Below the pieces are notes generated by a model. It saw nothing but the letters and a program-made list of their open reading frames with translations. It was not told where the DNA came from and searched no databases. Below are positions 55,197 through 64,000 of a stretch of DNA of 64,000 nucleotides, piece by piece (position 1 is the stretch's first letter; each line of letters opens with the position of its first letter). The position numbers were made by a program, and so were the translations under genes. The DNA is from Burkholderia ubonensis subsp. mesacidophila (GTDB taxonomy: Bacteria > Pseudomonadota > Gammaproteobacteria > Burkholderiales > Burkholderiaceae): NCBI RefSeq assembly GCF_002097715.1, contig NZ_CP020738.1, positions 1,612,001-1,676,000 on the forward strand, in the 5' to 3' direction.

Positions 55197-56603
55197 ATGG
55201 CGATGATGTCGGATACGACGGGCACGCTGCAAGCGGCGCCCGCAACCAGCGATGCGCCGCGCGCGCTCGCGCAGACGCTCAGCGTGCGCGACGCGGTGAT
55301 GATCACCGTGTCGGGCGTGACGCCCGCGAGCTCGATCTTCGTGATCGCACCGTTCGCGATTCAGCAGGCCGGCAGCGGCGCGGTGCTGTCGTTCGTGCTC
55401 GGCGGCGTGCTCGCGTTCGCGTTCGCGCTCTGCTATGCGGAACTGAGCGCCGCGCATCGCAGCGCCGGCGGCGAATACGTGATGGCCAAGCGCGTGTTCG
55501 GCACGCTGCCCGGCTACCTGACCTTCATCGCGGTGCTGTCCGTCAGCGTGTTCATTCCGGCCGTGCTCGCGAGCGGCGCCGCACCATACCTGAACACTGC
55601 GCTCGGCACGCGCTTCGGCAACCAGTCGGTCGCGCTGACGATCGTGCTGCTCGGCTACGTGCTCGGCATGCTCAACATCAAGACCAACGCGTGGATCACC
55701 GGCGCGTTCCTGGTCGTCGAAATCGGCGTGCTGATGCTGATCGCGGGGCTCGGCTTCGGCGCGCCGCATCGCGGCGCCGACGCGCTGATCCATCCGGTCG
55801 TCGCGAGCGGCGGCGTATTGACGCCCGCCACGGCGGCTGCGATCGTGCCGGCGATCGGCACCGCGATCTTCTGCTACAACGGCTTCGGCTCGGCGGTGTT
55901 CCTCGCGGAAGACCTGCGCGGGGGCAACCGCAACGTCGCGAAGGCGGTCCTCTATTCGCTGATCGTGATCCTCGTCGTCGAGCTGGTGCCGCTGGCCGCG
56001 ATCGTGCTGGGCGCGCCGTCGCTGACCGAACTGTCGAAAAGCGCGGATCCGATCGGCTACGTCGTGAGCGCGCTCAGCAATCCGGCCGTGTCGCGCGTCG
56101 TCAGCGGCGGCATCTTCCTGTCGGTGTTCAACGCGATCATCGCGATCGTGATCACGATGGGGCGCCTGCTGTACAGCAGCGGCCGTCACGCGCTCTGGTC
56201 GCGCGGCTGCAATCGCGCGTTCTCGGCGATCCATCCGCGCCTCGAGTCGCCATGGCTCGCGACGCTCGCGCTTGCGGTGCCGTCGGCGGGCCTCGTGTTC
56301 GTGTCGAGCCTCGACGAGCTGACCGCGTTCACGGTCGACCTGCTGCTGCTCGTCTATCTCGTCGTTGGCCTCGCCGCGCTCGCGAGCCGCTTCGTGCGCC
56401 GCGACGTGGAGCATCATTACCGGATGCCGTTCTGGCCGGTGACGCCGCTCGTCGCGGTGGCGGGCGCCGTGTACACGCTCTATACGACCCTGGCGACGTC
56501 GGCGAAGCCGGCCGACCTGATCATCATCGCGGGGCTGTTCGTCGCCGCGCTCGCGATGTATGCGATGTGGGCGCGCCACAGCGACGCGTTCCGCGCACTC
56601 TGA
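55197..56603 (+). CDS. APC-superfamily amino acid permease
   Basis: 468 aa from MAMMSDTTGTLQAAPATSDA, behind AGGAGAG. About twelve helices are visible. The first helix has the unwound VSGVTPASSIFVIAPFAI motif of APC transporters, and helix 6 shows AIFCYNGFGSAVFLAEDL. It would import an amino acid or amine with protons. It forms an operon with the aminopeptidase gene 35 bases downstream, so it may take up the product or substrate of that enzyme. It is divergent from a LuxR regulator. Confidence 0.9.
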   Translation: MAMMSDTTGTLQAAPATSDAPRALAQTLSVRDAVMITVSGVTPASSIFVIAPFAIQQAGSGAVLSFVLGGVLAFAFALCYAELSAAHRSAGGEYVMAKRVFGTLPGYLTFIAVLSVSVFIPAVLASGAAPYLNTALGTRFGNQSVALTIVLLGYVLGMLNIKTNAWITGAFLVVEIGVLMLIAGLGFGAPHRGADALIHPVVASGGVLTPATAAAIVPAIGTAIFCYNGFGSAVFLAEDLRGGNRNVAKAVLYSLIVILVVELVPLAAIVLGAPSLTELSKSADPIGYVVSALSNPAVSRVVSGGIFLSVFNAIIAIVITMGRLLYSSGRHALWSRGCNRAFSAIHPRLESPWLATLALAVPSAGLVFVSSLDELTAFTVDLLLLVYLVVGLAALASRFVRRDVEHHYRMPFWPVTPLVAVAGAVYTLYTTLATSAKPADLIIIAGLFVAALAMYAMWARHSDAFRAL

Positions 56604-56638
56604 CCGACGATCGAACCAACCATGGGAGGAAGGGCAAC

Positions 56639-57748
56639 ATGCGCACGAGGGATCTCGGCATCCGCATCGGACTCGGCACGCCGGGCCGCTTCAACGCGAT
56701 TACCGACGTCGTCGGCGTCCGGGTCGGGCACTGCACGCTGAACGCCGACGCCGGCGACGCGTCGGTCCGCACCGGCGTCACGATCATCGAGCCGCGCGCC
56801 GGCGCCGTGCACGACGAACCGTGCTTTGCGGGCTTGCACGTGCTGAACGGCAACGGCGATGCGACAGGCCTCGAATGGATTCGCGAAGCCGGCATGCTGA
56901 CGACGCCGATCGCGACCACCAACACGCACAGCGTCGGCGTCGTGCGCGACGCGCTCGTCGCGAACGAACGCGGCTTCGCGCGTGACCGCGTGTACTGGTG
57001 CATGCCGGTCGTGATGGAAACCTACGACGGCCTGCTCAACGACATCTGGGGGCAGCACGTGACGGCGGCGCACGTGCGGCAGGCGCTCGCGGCCGCGCGC
57101 TCGGGACCAGTCGCGGAAGGCGGCGTCGGCGGCGGCACGGGGATGATCTGCCACGAGTTCAAGGGCGGCATCGGCACCGCGTCGCGGGTGCTCGACGCGG
57201 CTTCAGGCGGCTGGACCGTCGGCGCGCTGGTGCAGGCGAACTACGGCTGCCGTGAGATGCTGCGCGTGGCCGGCTATCCGGTCGGCGAGGTGCTGCGGCA
57301 CGTGCATTCGCCGTTTCGCGCGCCGGCCGCGCGCGGCGAGGCGGGGATGGGATCGATCGTCGTCACGCTCGCGACCGACGCGCCGTTGCTGCCGCACCAG
57401 TGCACGCGGCTCGCGCAGCGCGCGAGCGTCGGGCTCGCGCGTGCCGGCGGCGGCACCGAGGATTCGAGCGGCGATATCTTTCTCGCGTTCGCGACCGGCA
57501 ATCACGGGCTGCCGGCCGCGAACTACGGACGCAAGGGCATGCCGACGACCGCCGTGCGGATGGTCAACAACGATCACATTTCCGCGCTGTTCGTCGCGGC
57601 GGCGGAGGCAGTCGAGGAGGCGATCGTGAATGCGCTCGTCGCGGGCGGCGACGTCGAGGCGAGAGGGGCGCGCGTCGAAGGGCTGGGCGGGGCGCGCTTG
57701 CTGGATGCGTTGCGCGAAGTCGGCTGGCGGCCGGGGCGGGGGACGTAA
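56639..57748 (+). CDS. P1-family (DmpA/BapA-type) self-processing aminopeptidase
   Basis: 369 aa from MRTRDLGIRIGLGTPGRF, behind GGAGGAAGG. Family P1 enzymes cut themselves to create an N-terminal Ser nucleophile; here the site is Gly238-Ser239 in GEAGMGSIVVTLATDAPLLP. Other family segments are present: ITDVVGVRVGHCTL near the start, TNTHSVGVVRDAL, EGGVGGGTGM, NYGCREML and GDIFLAFATGNHG. Members release N-terminal D- or beta-amino acids from small peptides. Pairing with an amino acid permease and a LuxR regulator suggests use of such peptides or amides as nutrients. Confidence 0.92.
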   Translation: MRTRDLGIRIGLGTPGRFNAITDVVGVRVGHCTLNADAGDASVRTGVTIIEPRAGAVHDEPCFAGLHVLNGNGDATGLEWIREAGMLTTPIATTNTHSVGVVRDALVANERGFARDRVYWCMPVVMETYDGLLNDIWGQHVTAAHVRQALAAARSGPVAEGGVGGGTGMICHEFKGGIGTASRVLDAASGGWTVGALVQANYGCREMLRVAGYPVGEVLRHVHSPFRAPAARGEAGMGSIVVTLATDAPLLPHQCTRLAQRASVGLARAGGGTEDSSGDIFLAFATGNHGLPAANYGRKGMPTTAVRMVNNDHISALFVAAAEAVEEAIVNALVAGGDVEARGARVEGLGGARLLDALREVGWRPGRGT

Positions 57749-57887
57749 ACGCGATGCGCGCCGGCTCAGGCGAGGCGGCGCGAACAGGTGATGCAGGTGA
57801 TGCGGAGCGGCGATCCGGCGTTCGGGCGCACGCCCGCGCACCCGGCGAGGGCGCTGCGGGCATGGCCGTCGCGACGCGGCGTCATGC

Positions 57888-58100
57888 TCAGCTGCCGAAG
57901 TAGATGTTGCAGAAGCTGACCGGGCCGACACAGGCGTTCGGATCTTCCTTCTTCGATTGCGCATGGTCGACGCGGCCGGCAGCTTGCACGGCTTCGGCGC
58001 GGTTCGCCTGTTGCTGGGCCTGTTCGGCCGGCGCCGGCTGAGCGTGCGCGACGGCGGCGGTGAGCGACAGGGCAACGAGGGCGAGGTGCAGCGGCTTCAT
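57888..58100 (-). CDS. Small exported protein, unknown function
   Basis: 70 aa. The start is supported by CAGGAGAAATTGAA upstream. The signal peptide is clear (MKPLHLALVALSLTAAVAHA). The mature ~50 residues are Gln/Ala-rich and end in NACVGPVSFCNIYFGS, where the two Cys may form a disulphide. Short proteins of this kind are common in Burkholderia; no function is known. It lies between the P1 peptidase gene (convergent) and the FUSC gene. Confidence 0.75.
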   Translation of the reverse strand: MKPLHLALVALSLTAAVAHAQPAPAEQAQQQANRAEAVQAAGRVDHAQSKKEDPNACVGPVSFCNIYFGS

Positions 58101-58230
58101 TTCAATTTCTCCTGGGTGACTGCCAGTCCTGCTGGCGTGATCAAACTATAGGCTCGCCCTGCCTAAAGATTAATCACCCGGCGAGGAGAGCTTATTTGCA
58201 TTCCGAACAAGGATGGCGTGTCGCACGCGA

Positions 58231-60414
58231 TCAATGGCGATGCCGGTTGAACGGCGCATCCTTGTCGAGCAGCGCGCTGCGCACGAAGTGCAGGCAGCCG
58301 ACGATGCGCTGCATCCGGCGCCGTTCGTCGGGCACCGCATGCCACGCGACCAGCGCGTGCTGCGCCGCGCGGATCGCGAGGTTCACCGATTTCAGCGTGC
58401 GCGCGTGGCGGGGCGGCGTCGGGTCGTCGAAGAACGGCGGCAGCGTGTCGAGCACCGCGTCGATCGATGCGGTCCAGCGCAGCGTTTGCGGCGGCTTCGC
58501 CGCGGAGAACGCCTGCACTTCGTCGCGCAGGTCGATCACCGCGTGGCCGACCTCGAGCGTCGCCAGCATCCAGCGCAGCGCGTCGCGATGCTGGCGCGTG
58601 CGCCTGACGAGCAGCGTGCGCAGCTGCGCCATCAGGTCGTGCGTGCTCGACTGGAAGCGCTGCGCGAGGCCGTCGCTCGCGCCTTCGCAGGCGAGCGTCA
58701 CCTGGCGGCGCAGGTCGTGCGCGATGCGGCCCGTCAGCCACGGCATGTGCGTGGGGAACACGACTGCGAACACGATCGAGCACGCGAGCATCGCGACGAC
58801 GAGCGCGATGCCGTTGTTGATCAGCACCTCGGGCGTGTACGCGATCACGTTGTCGGGGCCCGCGAGCAGGCAGAAGAACACCGCGAAGCCGATCCCGTAG
58901 CCGGACAGGCCCGGTCGCATCGCAAGGAACGCGCCGAAGCCGAGCACCGGCGCGAGCGCCGCGCACAGCAGCGGAAAGCCGTCGATGTTCGGATACACGT
59001 AGCACAGGAACAGGTAGCCGACGAGCGTCGCGAGCGCCGCGCCCGCGCCCATCTGCGCGACGAACTTCGGCGCGCGCGGCGACGTCGAGCTGAGCGCGCA
59101 CGCGATCGAGGCGCCGATCACCGCGAGCGCGCCGCTCGGCCATTCCGACGCGATCCAGAAACAGCTCATCGCGCCGACCGCGACCACCGTGCGCAGGAAC
59201 GTGAAGCCGACGAAGAACGTGTTGGTCTTCACCGCGTAGTGGGTGACCGAGCGCTCGAACGCGTGGTCGTCGTCGTCGAGCGACGCATAGGTGTCCGCGT
59301 AGCCGAGGAATTCGCCGACGAAGCGATACATCAGCTCGACGGCCGTATCGAAATCGAGCAGGCCGCCGGCCGCATGATCCTCGAGGTCGCGGCGCGACGC
59401 GCGCGCGGCCTTGGGCAGCGCGGTGTGGAGGCGGCGCAGCTCGAGCAGCGCGCCGGTCGCGCGCGCCGGCCCGCGCTTGAGCTCGCCATCGAGCGCGGCG
59501 AGCCGCTGCGCGAGTGCGTCGAGATGCGGTGCGAGCGCCGCGGGCACCGCGTCCGCCTGGCTCTCGCGCAGGCGCTTGACCAGCTGGTGCAGCGCATGGA
59601 GCCGCGTGCACGCATTCATGAATTCGCTGTTCAGCCGCGCGAGCCGGCGGCTGCGCGCGCGGATGTGCGGGTCCTCGAACGACGCGAACGCGCGGTTCGC
59701 CTCGAAGCCGACGATCTCGTCGACGAAATCGGCGAACTGGCGTTCGAACCCGCCGCGCTCGATGTCGCCCGCGAGCGCGCCGGACGCGAACGCGACGAAC
59801 TTCGCGTGACGCGCGCTCAGCGAGCGCATCAGCGCGTTCGCCGAGCTGAGCGGCAGGACCAGCGCGCTGACGACGCCGGAACAGACGATGCCGAGCGCGA
59901 CTTCCGCGGCGCGCGTCAGCGCGGACTGGAACAGCGTCTGCGGCGTCATCACCGACGGCAGCCCGATCAGCGCGGCCGTGTAGCCGGCGAGCACGAAGCC
60001 GTACCAGCGGAAGTGGCGGTTGCGCACCGCGAGCGCGATGCAGCCGCCGACCCACAGCGTGATGCCGGCCATGTACAGCTCGGGCTGCTGCGCGAACAGC
60101 CCGCCGAGCGCCAGCGCGGCGACGAGGCCGGCCGCGGTGCCGAGCACCCGGTAGAAACTCTTCGCGAACACCATCCCGGACAGCGGCTGCATCAGCACGA
60201 ACACGGTCGTCATCGCGGTGCGCGGCTGCGACATCTCGAGCCGCATCGCGATGCCCATCGCGAGCAGCGCCGCGAACACGGTCTTGGCGAGGTGCAGCCA
60301 GATCAGCCCGTCGCTCGCGGCCCAGTCGCGCGCCGCCTGGCCGAGCGGATCGAGCCAGCGTCCCGCTCGTTGGAATCCGGCGGAAGGGGGCTCGATCGCA
60401 GGTTGTGGCTTCAT
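58231..60414 (-). CDS. FUSC-family (fusaric acid resistance type) efflux membrane protein
   Basis: 727 aa from MKPQPAIEPPSAGF; the frame is open to 61218 but only as antisense of the LysR gene. Two clusters of about six helices each (about residues 40-190 and 400-540) are separated by a long helical cytoplasmic region, with the FUSC/AaeB opening FAALLAMGIAMRLEMSQPRT, then TTVFVLMQPLSGMVF. These proteins export aromatic acids, usually with a membrane fusion partner; none is encoded in the window. A LysR gene is divergent from it. Confidence 0.9.
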   Translation of the reverse strand: MKPQPAIEPPSAGFQRAGRWLDPLGQAARDWAASDGLIWLHLAKTVFAALLAMGIAMRLEMSQPRTAMTTVFVLMQPLSGMVFAKSFYRVLGTAAGLVAALALGGLFAQQPELYMAGITLWVGGCIALAVRNRHFRWYGFVLAGYTAALIGLPSVMTPQTLFQSALTRAAEVALGIVCSGVVSALVLPLSSANALMRSLSARHAKFVAFASGALAGDIERGGFERQFADFVDEIVGFEANRAFASFEDPHIRARSRRLARLNSEFMNACTRLHALHQLVKRLRESQADAVPAALAPHLDALAQRLAALDGELKRGPARATGALLELRRLHTALPKAARASRRDLEDHAAGGLLDFDTAVELMYRFVGEFLGYADTYASLDDDDHAFERSVTHYAVKTNTFFVGFTFLRTVVAVGAMSCFWIASEWPSGALAVIGASIACALSSTSPRAPKFVAQMGAGAALATLVGYLFLCYVYPNIDGFPLLCAALAPVLGFGAFLAMRPGLSGYGIGFAVFFCLLAGPDNVIAYTPEVLINNGIALVVAMLACSIVFAVVFPTHMPWLTGRIAHDLRRQVTLACEGASDGLAQRFQSSTHDLMAQLRTLLVRRTRQHRDALRWMLATLEVGHAVIDLRDEVQAFSAAKPPQTLRWTASIDAVLDTLPPFFDDPTPPRHARTLKSVNLAIRAAQHALVAWHAVPDERRRMQRIVGCLHFVRSALLDKDAPFNRHRH

Positions 60415-60615
60415 GACAAGAGGGGACGCGCACTTCGCCGGGCGCGTTGCCGCAGCTCGGCCGAACGCGCCCGTTCGACTGGTGAGGCGCCGATTGTAGG
60501 AGCGCGGCGCCCGCGCATTAACGCAACCCGGGGGAAACGATAGTTGCAGCCGATGTAACAATGCATCGCATTCCGTGGAGGAAAATAGCGGCTCCGACAC
60601 AGGTGGTTCACAGGA

Positions 60616-61563
60616 ATGGATACGCTTCAAAACATGCGGGTGTTTACGCGCGTCGTCGAGACGGGCAGCTTCACCGCCGCCGCGCAATCGCTGAATTCGA
60701 CGACGGGCGCGATGTCGCGCGCGGTGTCGGAGCTCGAGGCGCGGCTGCGCACCCGCCTGATGAACCGCTCGACGCGCCGCCTCGCGCTGACGTCCGCCGG
60801 CGAAAGCTATCTGCGGCGCTGCCGGCAGATCCTCGCCGACGTCGATCGTGCGGAAGAGGAAGCGAGCTGCGCGCACGAGCGGCCGGCCGGCGTGCTGCGC
60901 ATGCACAGCTTCGCGAGCGTCGGCCATCACTACGTCATGCCCGCGCTGACGCGCTATCACGCGCAGTATCCGGACGTGTCGATCGAGCTGTCGCTGTCGC
61001 AGCGGATGCCCGACCTGTTCGACGGCACCAGCGACATGGCGGTCGTGACAGCGTCGTCGCTGCCCGATTCGGAACTCGTGTCGCATCTGCTCGGCTCGAC
61101 CTTCAGCATCCTGTGCGCGTCGCCGGACTACGTGCGCCAGCATGGCGCGCCGGCCCGTCCGCAGGATCTTGCCGCACACCAATGCCTGACGTTGTGCACG
61201 CCCGCGTTTCCGACGCACGAATGGCTGCTAGAAGGGCCGGGCGGCGTCGAGCAGATCCACGTGACGGGGCCGGTGCAGACCAACACGGCCGAATCGCTCG
61301 CGCTCGCGATCCGCGACGGCATCGGCATCGGGATGCTGCCGGTGTATTCGTCGATCGACGCGCTGCGCGACGGCACGCTCGTGCGCGTGCTGCCGGACCA
61401 TATCCTGCAGAAGATGAACGTCTATGCGCTGTATCCGTCGCGCCGGTTCGTCGACGCGAAAGTGCGGACCTGGGTCGAGCTGCTGCGCGCCCAGGTGCCG
61501 GACATGATCACGCACGACGTCGAGATGCTGGCGGCGCTCGGGCGGGAACAGCAGGCCGCGTGA
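60616..61563 (+). CDS. LysR-family transcriptional regulator
   Basis: 315 aa, beginning MDTLQNMRVFTRVVETGSFT; CAGGA lies just upstream. The HTH (FTAAAQSLNSTTGAMSRAV, then TRLMNRSTRRLALTSAGE) and a full effector-binding domain are present, of the DmlR/PA-type subgroup with GPVQTNTAESLALAIRDGIG. It shares a 201-base divergent promoter region with the FUSC efflux gene, so control of aromatic acid export is the likely job. Confidence 0.92.
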   Translation: MDTLQNMRVFTRVVETGSFTAAAQSLNSTTGAMSRAVSELEARLRTRLMNRSTRRLALTSAGESYLRRCRQILADVDRAEEEASCAHERPAGVLRMHSFASVGHHYVMPALTRYHAQYPDVSIELSLSQRMPDLFDGTSDMAVVTASSLPDSELVSHLLGSTFSILCASPDYVRQHGAPARPQDLAAHQCLTLCTPAFPTHEWLLEGPGGVEQIHVTGPVQTNTAESLALAIRDGIGIGMLPVYSSIDALRDGTLVRVLPDHILQKMNVYALYPSRRFVDAKVRTWVELLRAQVPDMITHDVEMLAALGREQQAA

Positions 61564-61679
61564 TCCGCGGCGTTGCGCTGCATGTGCGCGCGTCAGGCGC
61601 GCGCTTTGGCGATTTCCATCGTTCGGGCATTTCGCCCCGCATGCGCACTGCGGCGCATGCGGGGCGACGTGCGTGATGC

Positions 61680-61985
61680 TTACAGCGCCGGCTTCGCGAC
61701 CGCGCCCGATTCCGCGCCCGCCGTGCCGGCCGGACCGTATGCGGCCGCGCCGGCCTTGCGTTCGGCGAGGCGCTTGGCGGCAAGACGCTCCTGCGCGGCC
61801 ATGATGTCGTCCGGATAGTTGCCGGCGTCGCCGAGCGACGGGTTGTAGCCGACGGATTCAAGGTCGTACAGCTCCTGCAGCACCTGCGCGCGCGTGACGG
61901 GCGACTTCGCCGACTGGGCGAACGACAGGGTGGGCGCGGCAAGCAGGACGGCTGCGGCGGCTGCGGTGACGACGAGCGATTTCAC
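61680..61985 (-). CDS. DUF4148 exported protein
   Basis: 101 aa from a GTG start at 61985, directly behind GGAGGAAATC; the open frame upstream to 62138 is not family-like. The signal peptide (MKSLVVTAAAAAVLLAAPTL, cut after SFA) is followed by the DUF4148 core: SPVTRAQVLQELYDLESVGYN, then PDDIMAAQERLA and KRLAERK. The family is abundant in Burkholderiales, secreted and of unknown function. The tail is Ala/Gly-rich. Confidence 0.88.
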   Translation of the reverse strand: MKSLVVTAAAAAVLLAAPTLSFAQSAKSPVTRAQVLQELYDLESVGYNPSLGDAGNYPDDIMAAQERLAAKRLAERKAGAAAYGPAGTAGAESGAVAKPAL

Positions 61986-62329
61986 GATTTCCTCCAGGAT
62001 GTTCGATGCGGTCCGGCAATTAGCGAGTGGTCCGAACCGTTGACTGAAGTCTACGCAGCGCTCATGTGCGTAAAAACCCCGATTCCAGACAGGCTGCCTT
62101 CCAGAACGAGCAACATTGAAAGGCGCGAAGGAACGCATCGTGCAGGGGGATTCGAACGCGGGGCGGGCGCTGCCGCCGCCGGTTCATGTGCCGCATGCGG
62201 CGAAACAGGCACGCTCGCGCGCGCCTGTTTCGCCGTCGCCGGCCGGTTGCATCGGCAACGTTGCCGATGCGACCGGTCAGTCACGAACGGATCGCCGGAA
62301 CATGCGGCGGACGTGACCGGCTGGCGGGA
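61986..62329. other. Intergenic region with two hairpins
   Basis: About 340 bases between the DUF4148 and chitinase genes (both on the minus strand). It holds the two strong inverted repeats at 62200-62276 and no supportable gene. The part nearest 61986-62110 must contain the DUF4148 promoter. Confidence 0.5.
62200..62276 (-). terminator. Tandem inverted repeats downstream of the chitinase gene
   Basis: The first dyad has 17-base arms (62243-62259 and 62260-62276, one mismatch) with no loop, centred on CAACGTTG. The second has perfect 11-base arms GCGAAACAGGC/GCCTGTTTCGC (62200-62210 and 62223-62233). Both lie after the chitinase stop in its direction of transcription. No T-run follows, so termination is only a guess; mRNA 3'-end protection is an alternative. 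Confidence 0.45.
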
Positions 62330-63238
62330 TCAGCAGCCGATATTGCCGCCGCCCACCGAGGTGCCGAGCAATCCGGTGAAGCGCTTGTAGGTGTCGATGC
62401 GGTCCTGGCGCTCGGCCGCGTTGCCGCCGTTGCACTCGAGGGCGCCGTTGATCGAACGGATCGTTTCGCCGAAGCCCTGGCCGGTGCTCATCGCCTGATG
62501 CGGCGTCATCCTTCCGGCCCCCGATTGCGTCATCCAGAACCACAGGGCCGTTTCCCACGCAATCGCCGCATTGGTCGCGACCCAGTCCGGATTGCCGAGC
62601 AGGTCCAGACCCAATGCGATCCCTGCCGTCTTGTAGTTGTAGTCCCAGCTCAGCTGCATCGGGCCGCGGCCATAGTACAGCTTGCCGCCGCAGTTTCCGG
62701 TCGAGCAGTACTTGTCCCAGTTGGCCTGATTGACTTCCCGAATGTAGACCAGGCCGCTGGTTTCATGCGACACGTTGGCGAGGAACGCTGCCGCTTCCTG
62801 CCTCGCCACGGCCTGATCGGGTTCGGTCGCGAACTCCGGATACTTCTTCAGCGCCGCGATCAGGCCGTCATAGGTATAGAACGCATTGCGCGTCGGGAAC
62901 ATCTGGTCGAAGGTGGCGCGGCTGACCACGAAGTTGCCGCCGCCCGCAGGCGGCGGCGACCCGGCGTCGCACGTAGTCGGGGCCCAATACCAGGAGCTGA
63001 TCGTCGGATCGGTGCCGTCGCTGCCGTTGCTGCCGACGTTCACCACTTTGTAGAACCGGCCATTGGCTTGATAGAGCACGATTGCGCCGAGCGGATAGTT
63101 GACGCCGCGCGTCCATGCCGTGTACTGGCAACCGGCGAGCGCGGCGCCTTGAACGGGCGCGGCCGTCTGTGCGCCGGCTTGCCCGACGCTGCCCAGCAAT
63201 CCCGCCAGGATGCACGCGAGGATGGTCTTGATTTTCAT
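62330..63238 (-). CDS. Exported GH19-family chitinase with N-terminal chitin-binding domain
   Basis: 302 aa from the second ATG (MKIKTILACILAGLLG), which lies 8 bases from AGAGGG; the first ATG is too close to it. After the signal peptide (cut near GAQ, residue 24) a CBM5/12-type domain spans about 35-90 (YTAWTRGVNYPLGAIVLYQA, WYWAPTTC), then a PPPAGGG linker. The GH19 domain starts at FVVSRATFDQMFPTRNAFYT. The general acid is Glu159 in SHETSG; YYGRGPMQLSWDYNY is the second family signature. It hydrolyses chitin by an inverting mechanism outside the cell, with targets such as fungal walls or arthropod debris. Confidence 0.93.
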   Translation of the reverse strand: MKIKTILACILAGLLGSVGQAGAQTAAPVQGAALAGCQYTAWTRGVNYPLGAIVLYQANGRFYKVVNVGSNGSDGTDPTISSWYWAPTTCDAGSPPPAGGGNFVVSRATFDQMFPTRNAFYTYDGLIAALKKYPEFATEPDQAVARQEAAAFLANVSHETSGLVYIREVNQANWDKYCSTGNCGGKLYYGRGPMQLSWDYNYKTAGIALGLDLLGNPDWVATNAAIAWETALWFWMTQSGAGRMTPHQAMSTGQGFGETIRSINGALECNGGNAAERQDRIDTYKRFTGLLGTSVGGGNIGC

Positions 63239-63653
63239 GAGCATAGCCCTCTTGAAATTTGGGAGAGAAATTTTTGAATCGGTTGTTTAGTCGTAAATGC
63301 CGATTGTTTATTCGCGCGTGCTTTGCCTTGCAGGAGATTTCTCTGCGCGAGCGAAACGAAAATCGGCTGACCTGGCAACCGCGCATCGCGGCTTGGCGAG
63401 CAGCCCGTTCTTGAATTGCAAAAACTCGCAATCGAGCGCTGATGCCATTTCAGAAAATGAATCGCGATGCAGAGCCAATATAATCACAAATTTAATTACT
63501 TAATTATTAATGTGATTTATTTGATATTTCTAGGATGTTTTTGTTGCTGGATTTGGATTGGAATTGCTGTAAATGTGGAAGAGATAATTGCATTGCCGGC
63601 GGTTAATGTTCTCTGACTTGCCGGTGCGCCGTCGACCGCTCGAGTCTGCGACG
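63239..63653. other. AT-rich intergenic region upstream of the chitinase gene
   Basis: About 415 bases without a supportable gene between the chitinase start and the porin terminator. The stretch 63470-63560 is strongly AT-rich (repeated TTAAT and TTTAT words), and the 60 bases before the chitinase start are A/T-rich, fitting its promoter. I could not assign definite -35 and -10 boxes. Confidence 0.5.
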
Positions 63654-63680
63654 AAAAAAAGCCCGCCATGGCAGGCGGGC
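63654..63680 (-). terminator. Rho-independent terminator of the porin gene
   Basis: Read on the minus strand, a 7-base GC stem (GCCCGCC/GGCGGGC, 63661-63680, 6-base loop) is followed by seven T (63654-63660). It lies about 90 bases after the porin stop. Confidence 0.9.
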
Positions 63681-63771
63681 TCCGGGAGTCCCTCGCACCG
63701 AAGCGCAAGGAACTCGGGACGGCGCGCGTATCGGACGCGCAGTGGTGCGCGCGGCCGATACGCGACGGCGC

Positions 63772-64000
63772 TCAGAAGCGCGTGCGCATGCCGATCGTGC
63801 CGACGATCTGGTTCGGCGTGCTCGACGCGCCGCCCGACCCGTTGATGAACGCCTGGTAGCCGCGGCCGGACGCATGCTGGTACATCGCTTCCGCATAGAC
63901 GTCGGTGCGGCGCGACAGCTTGTAGACGGCCTGCAGGTCGACCTGGTGCCACTTCGGGTCGTTGCCGTGCTTGCTGTCCGGGTTCGACACGCTGGCGTCC
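63772..64000 (-). CDS. Outer-membrane porin (OmpC-like), C-terminal part
   Basis: Only the last ~75 residues are inside the window; the frame is open at base 64000. The sequence (VDLQAVYKLSRRTDVYAEAM, YQHASGRGYQAF, NQIVGTIGMRTRF) matches the final strands of Burkholderia general porins, with alternating hydrophobic residues and the obligatory C-terminal Phe recognised by the BAM complex. The gene is followed by a strong terminator hairpin at 63654-63680. Confidence 0.9.
   Translation of the reverse strand, partial: DASVSNPDSKHGNDPKWHQVDLQAVYKLSRRTDVYAEAMYQHASGRGYQAFINGSGGASSTPNQIVGTIGMRTRF

Noticed and set aside
54921..56579. A long minus-strand frame (552 codons) opposite the APC permease gene
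   Set aside because: Arg/His-rich composition and no motif; it is the GC-rich shadow of the permease gene.
60415..61218. N-terminal extension of the FUSC protein
   Set aside because: It is antisense to the LysR gene and lacks family character; MKPQPAIEPP at 60414 is the natural start.

Overview
The window reads as high-GC Burkholderia DNA, most likely the Burkholderia cepacia complex. The evidence is an adhesin-immunity-transporter order typical of Burkholderia contact-dependent inhibition loci, two VgrG/PAAR type VI secretion effector islands, a DUF4148 exported protein, an OmpC-type porin, and the gene density. The mix of antagonism islands, scattered regulators and catabolic genes suggests a secondary chromosome; that is inference.

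Layout. 1-12079: the 3' part of a giant filamentous haemagglutinin/CdiA-type toxin (5' end outside the window), its AT-rich immunity gene, and the TpsB outer-membrane transporter. 12232-14484: DUF1326 and DUF2182 genes, a frameshifted VOC pseudogene and a decayed cupin gene. 14485-16952: a degraded stretch with an internally deleted citrate-lyase-family gene and a truncated MFS transporter. 16953-19204: an exported CocE/NonD-type hydrolase converging on an intact paralogue of the broken cupin gene.

19426-31445: type VI island 1. It holds vgrG1, whose 3' end is split by an IS256-family element with a recognisable 8-bp target duplication, then an Rhs toxin with its immunity gene, an orphan Rhs C-terminal module with a second immunity gene, Rhs debris, an exported protein of unknown role and a stand-alone PAAR protein. 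31491-35479: a LysR regulator divergent from an omega-amino acid:pyruvate aminotransferase and a (methyl)malonate-semialdehyde dehydrogenase, a beta-alanine-type catabolic module.

36096-45015: type VI island 2, nine closely packed genes: vgrG2, DUF6484, DUF2169, a catalytically dead ketosynthase-fold protein, a DUF4150 PAAR-like protein, a predicted PD-(D/E)XK nuclease effector, a DUF3396 immunity-family protein, an unknown protein and a repeat-rich protein. The likely logic is a spike (VgrG and PAAR-like tip) loaded with a nuclease by two adaptor-like proteins, with immunity encoded downstream.

45104-64000: mostly ordinary chromosomal genes. They include an exported repeat protein, an HTH/DUF4180 pair, DMT and AEC transporters with a LysR regulator, a DUF2239-carotenoid oxygenase operon behind a striking palindromic promoter, an AraC/P450 divergent pair, a LuxR/APC permease/P1 peptidase module, a FUSC efflux protein with a divergent LysR regulator, small exported proteins, a GH19 chitinase, and the 3' end of a porin with its terminator. 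I saw no rRNA, tRNA or CRISPR array.
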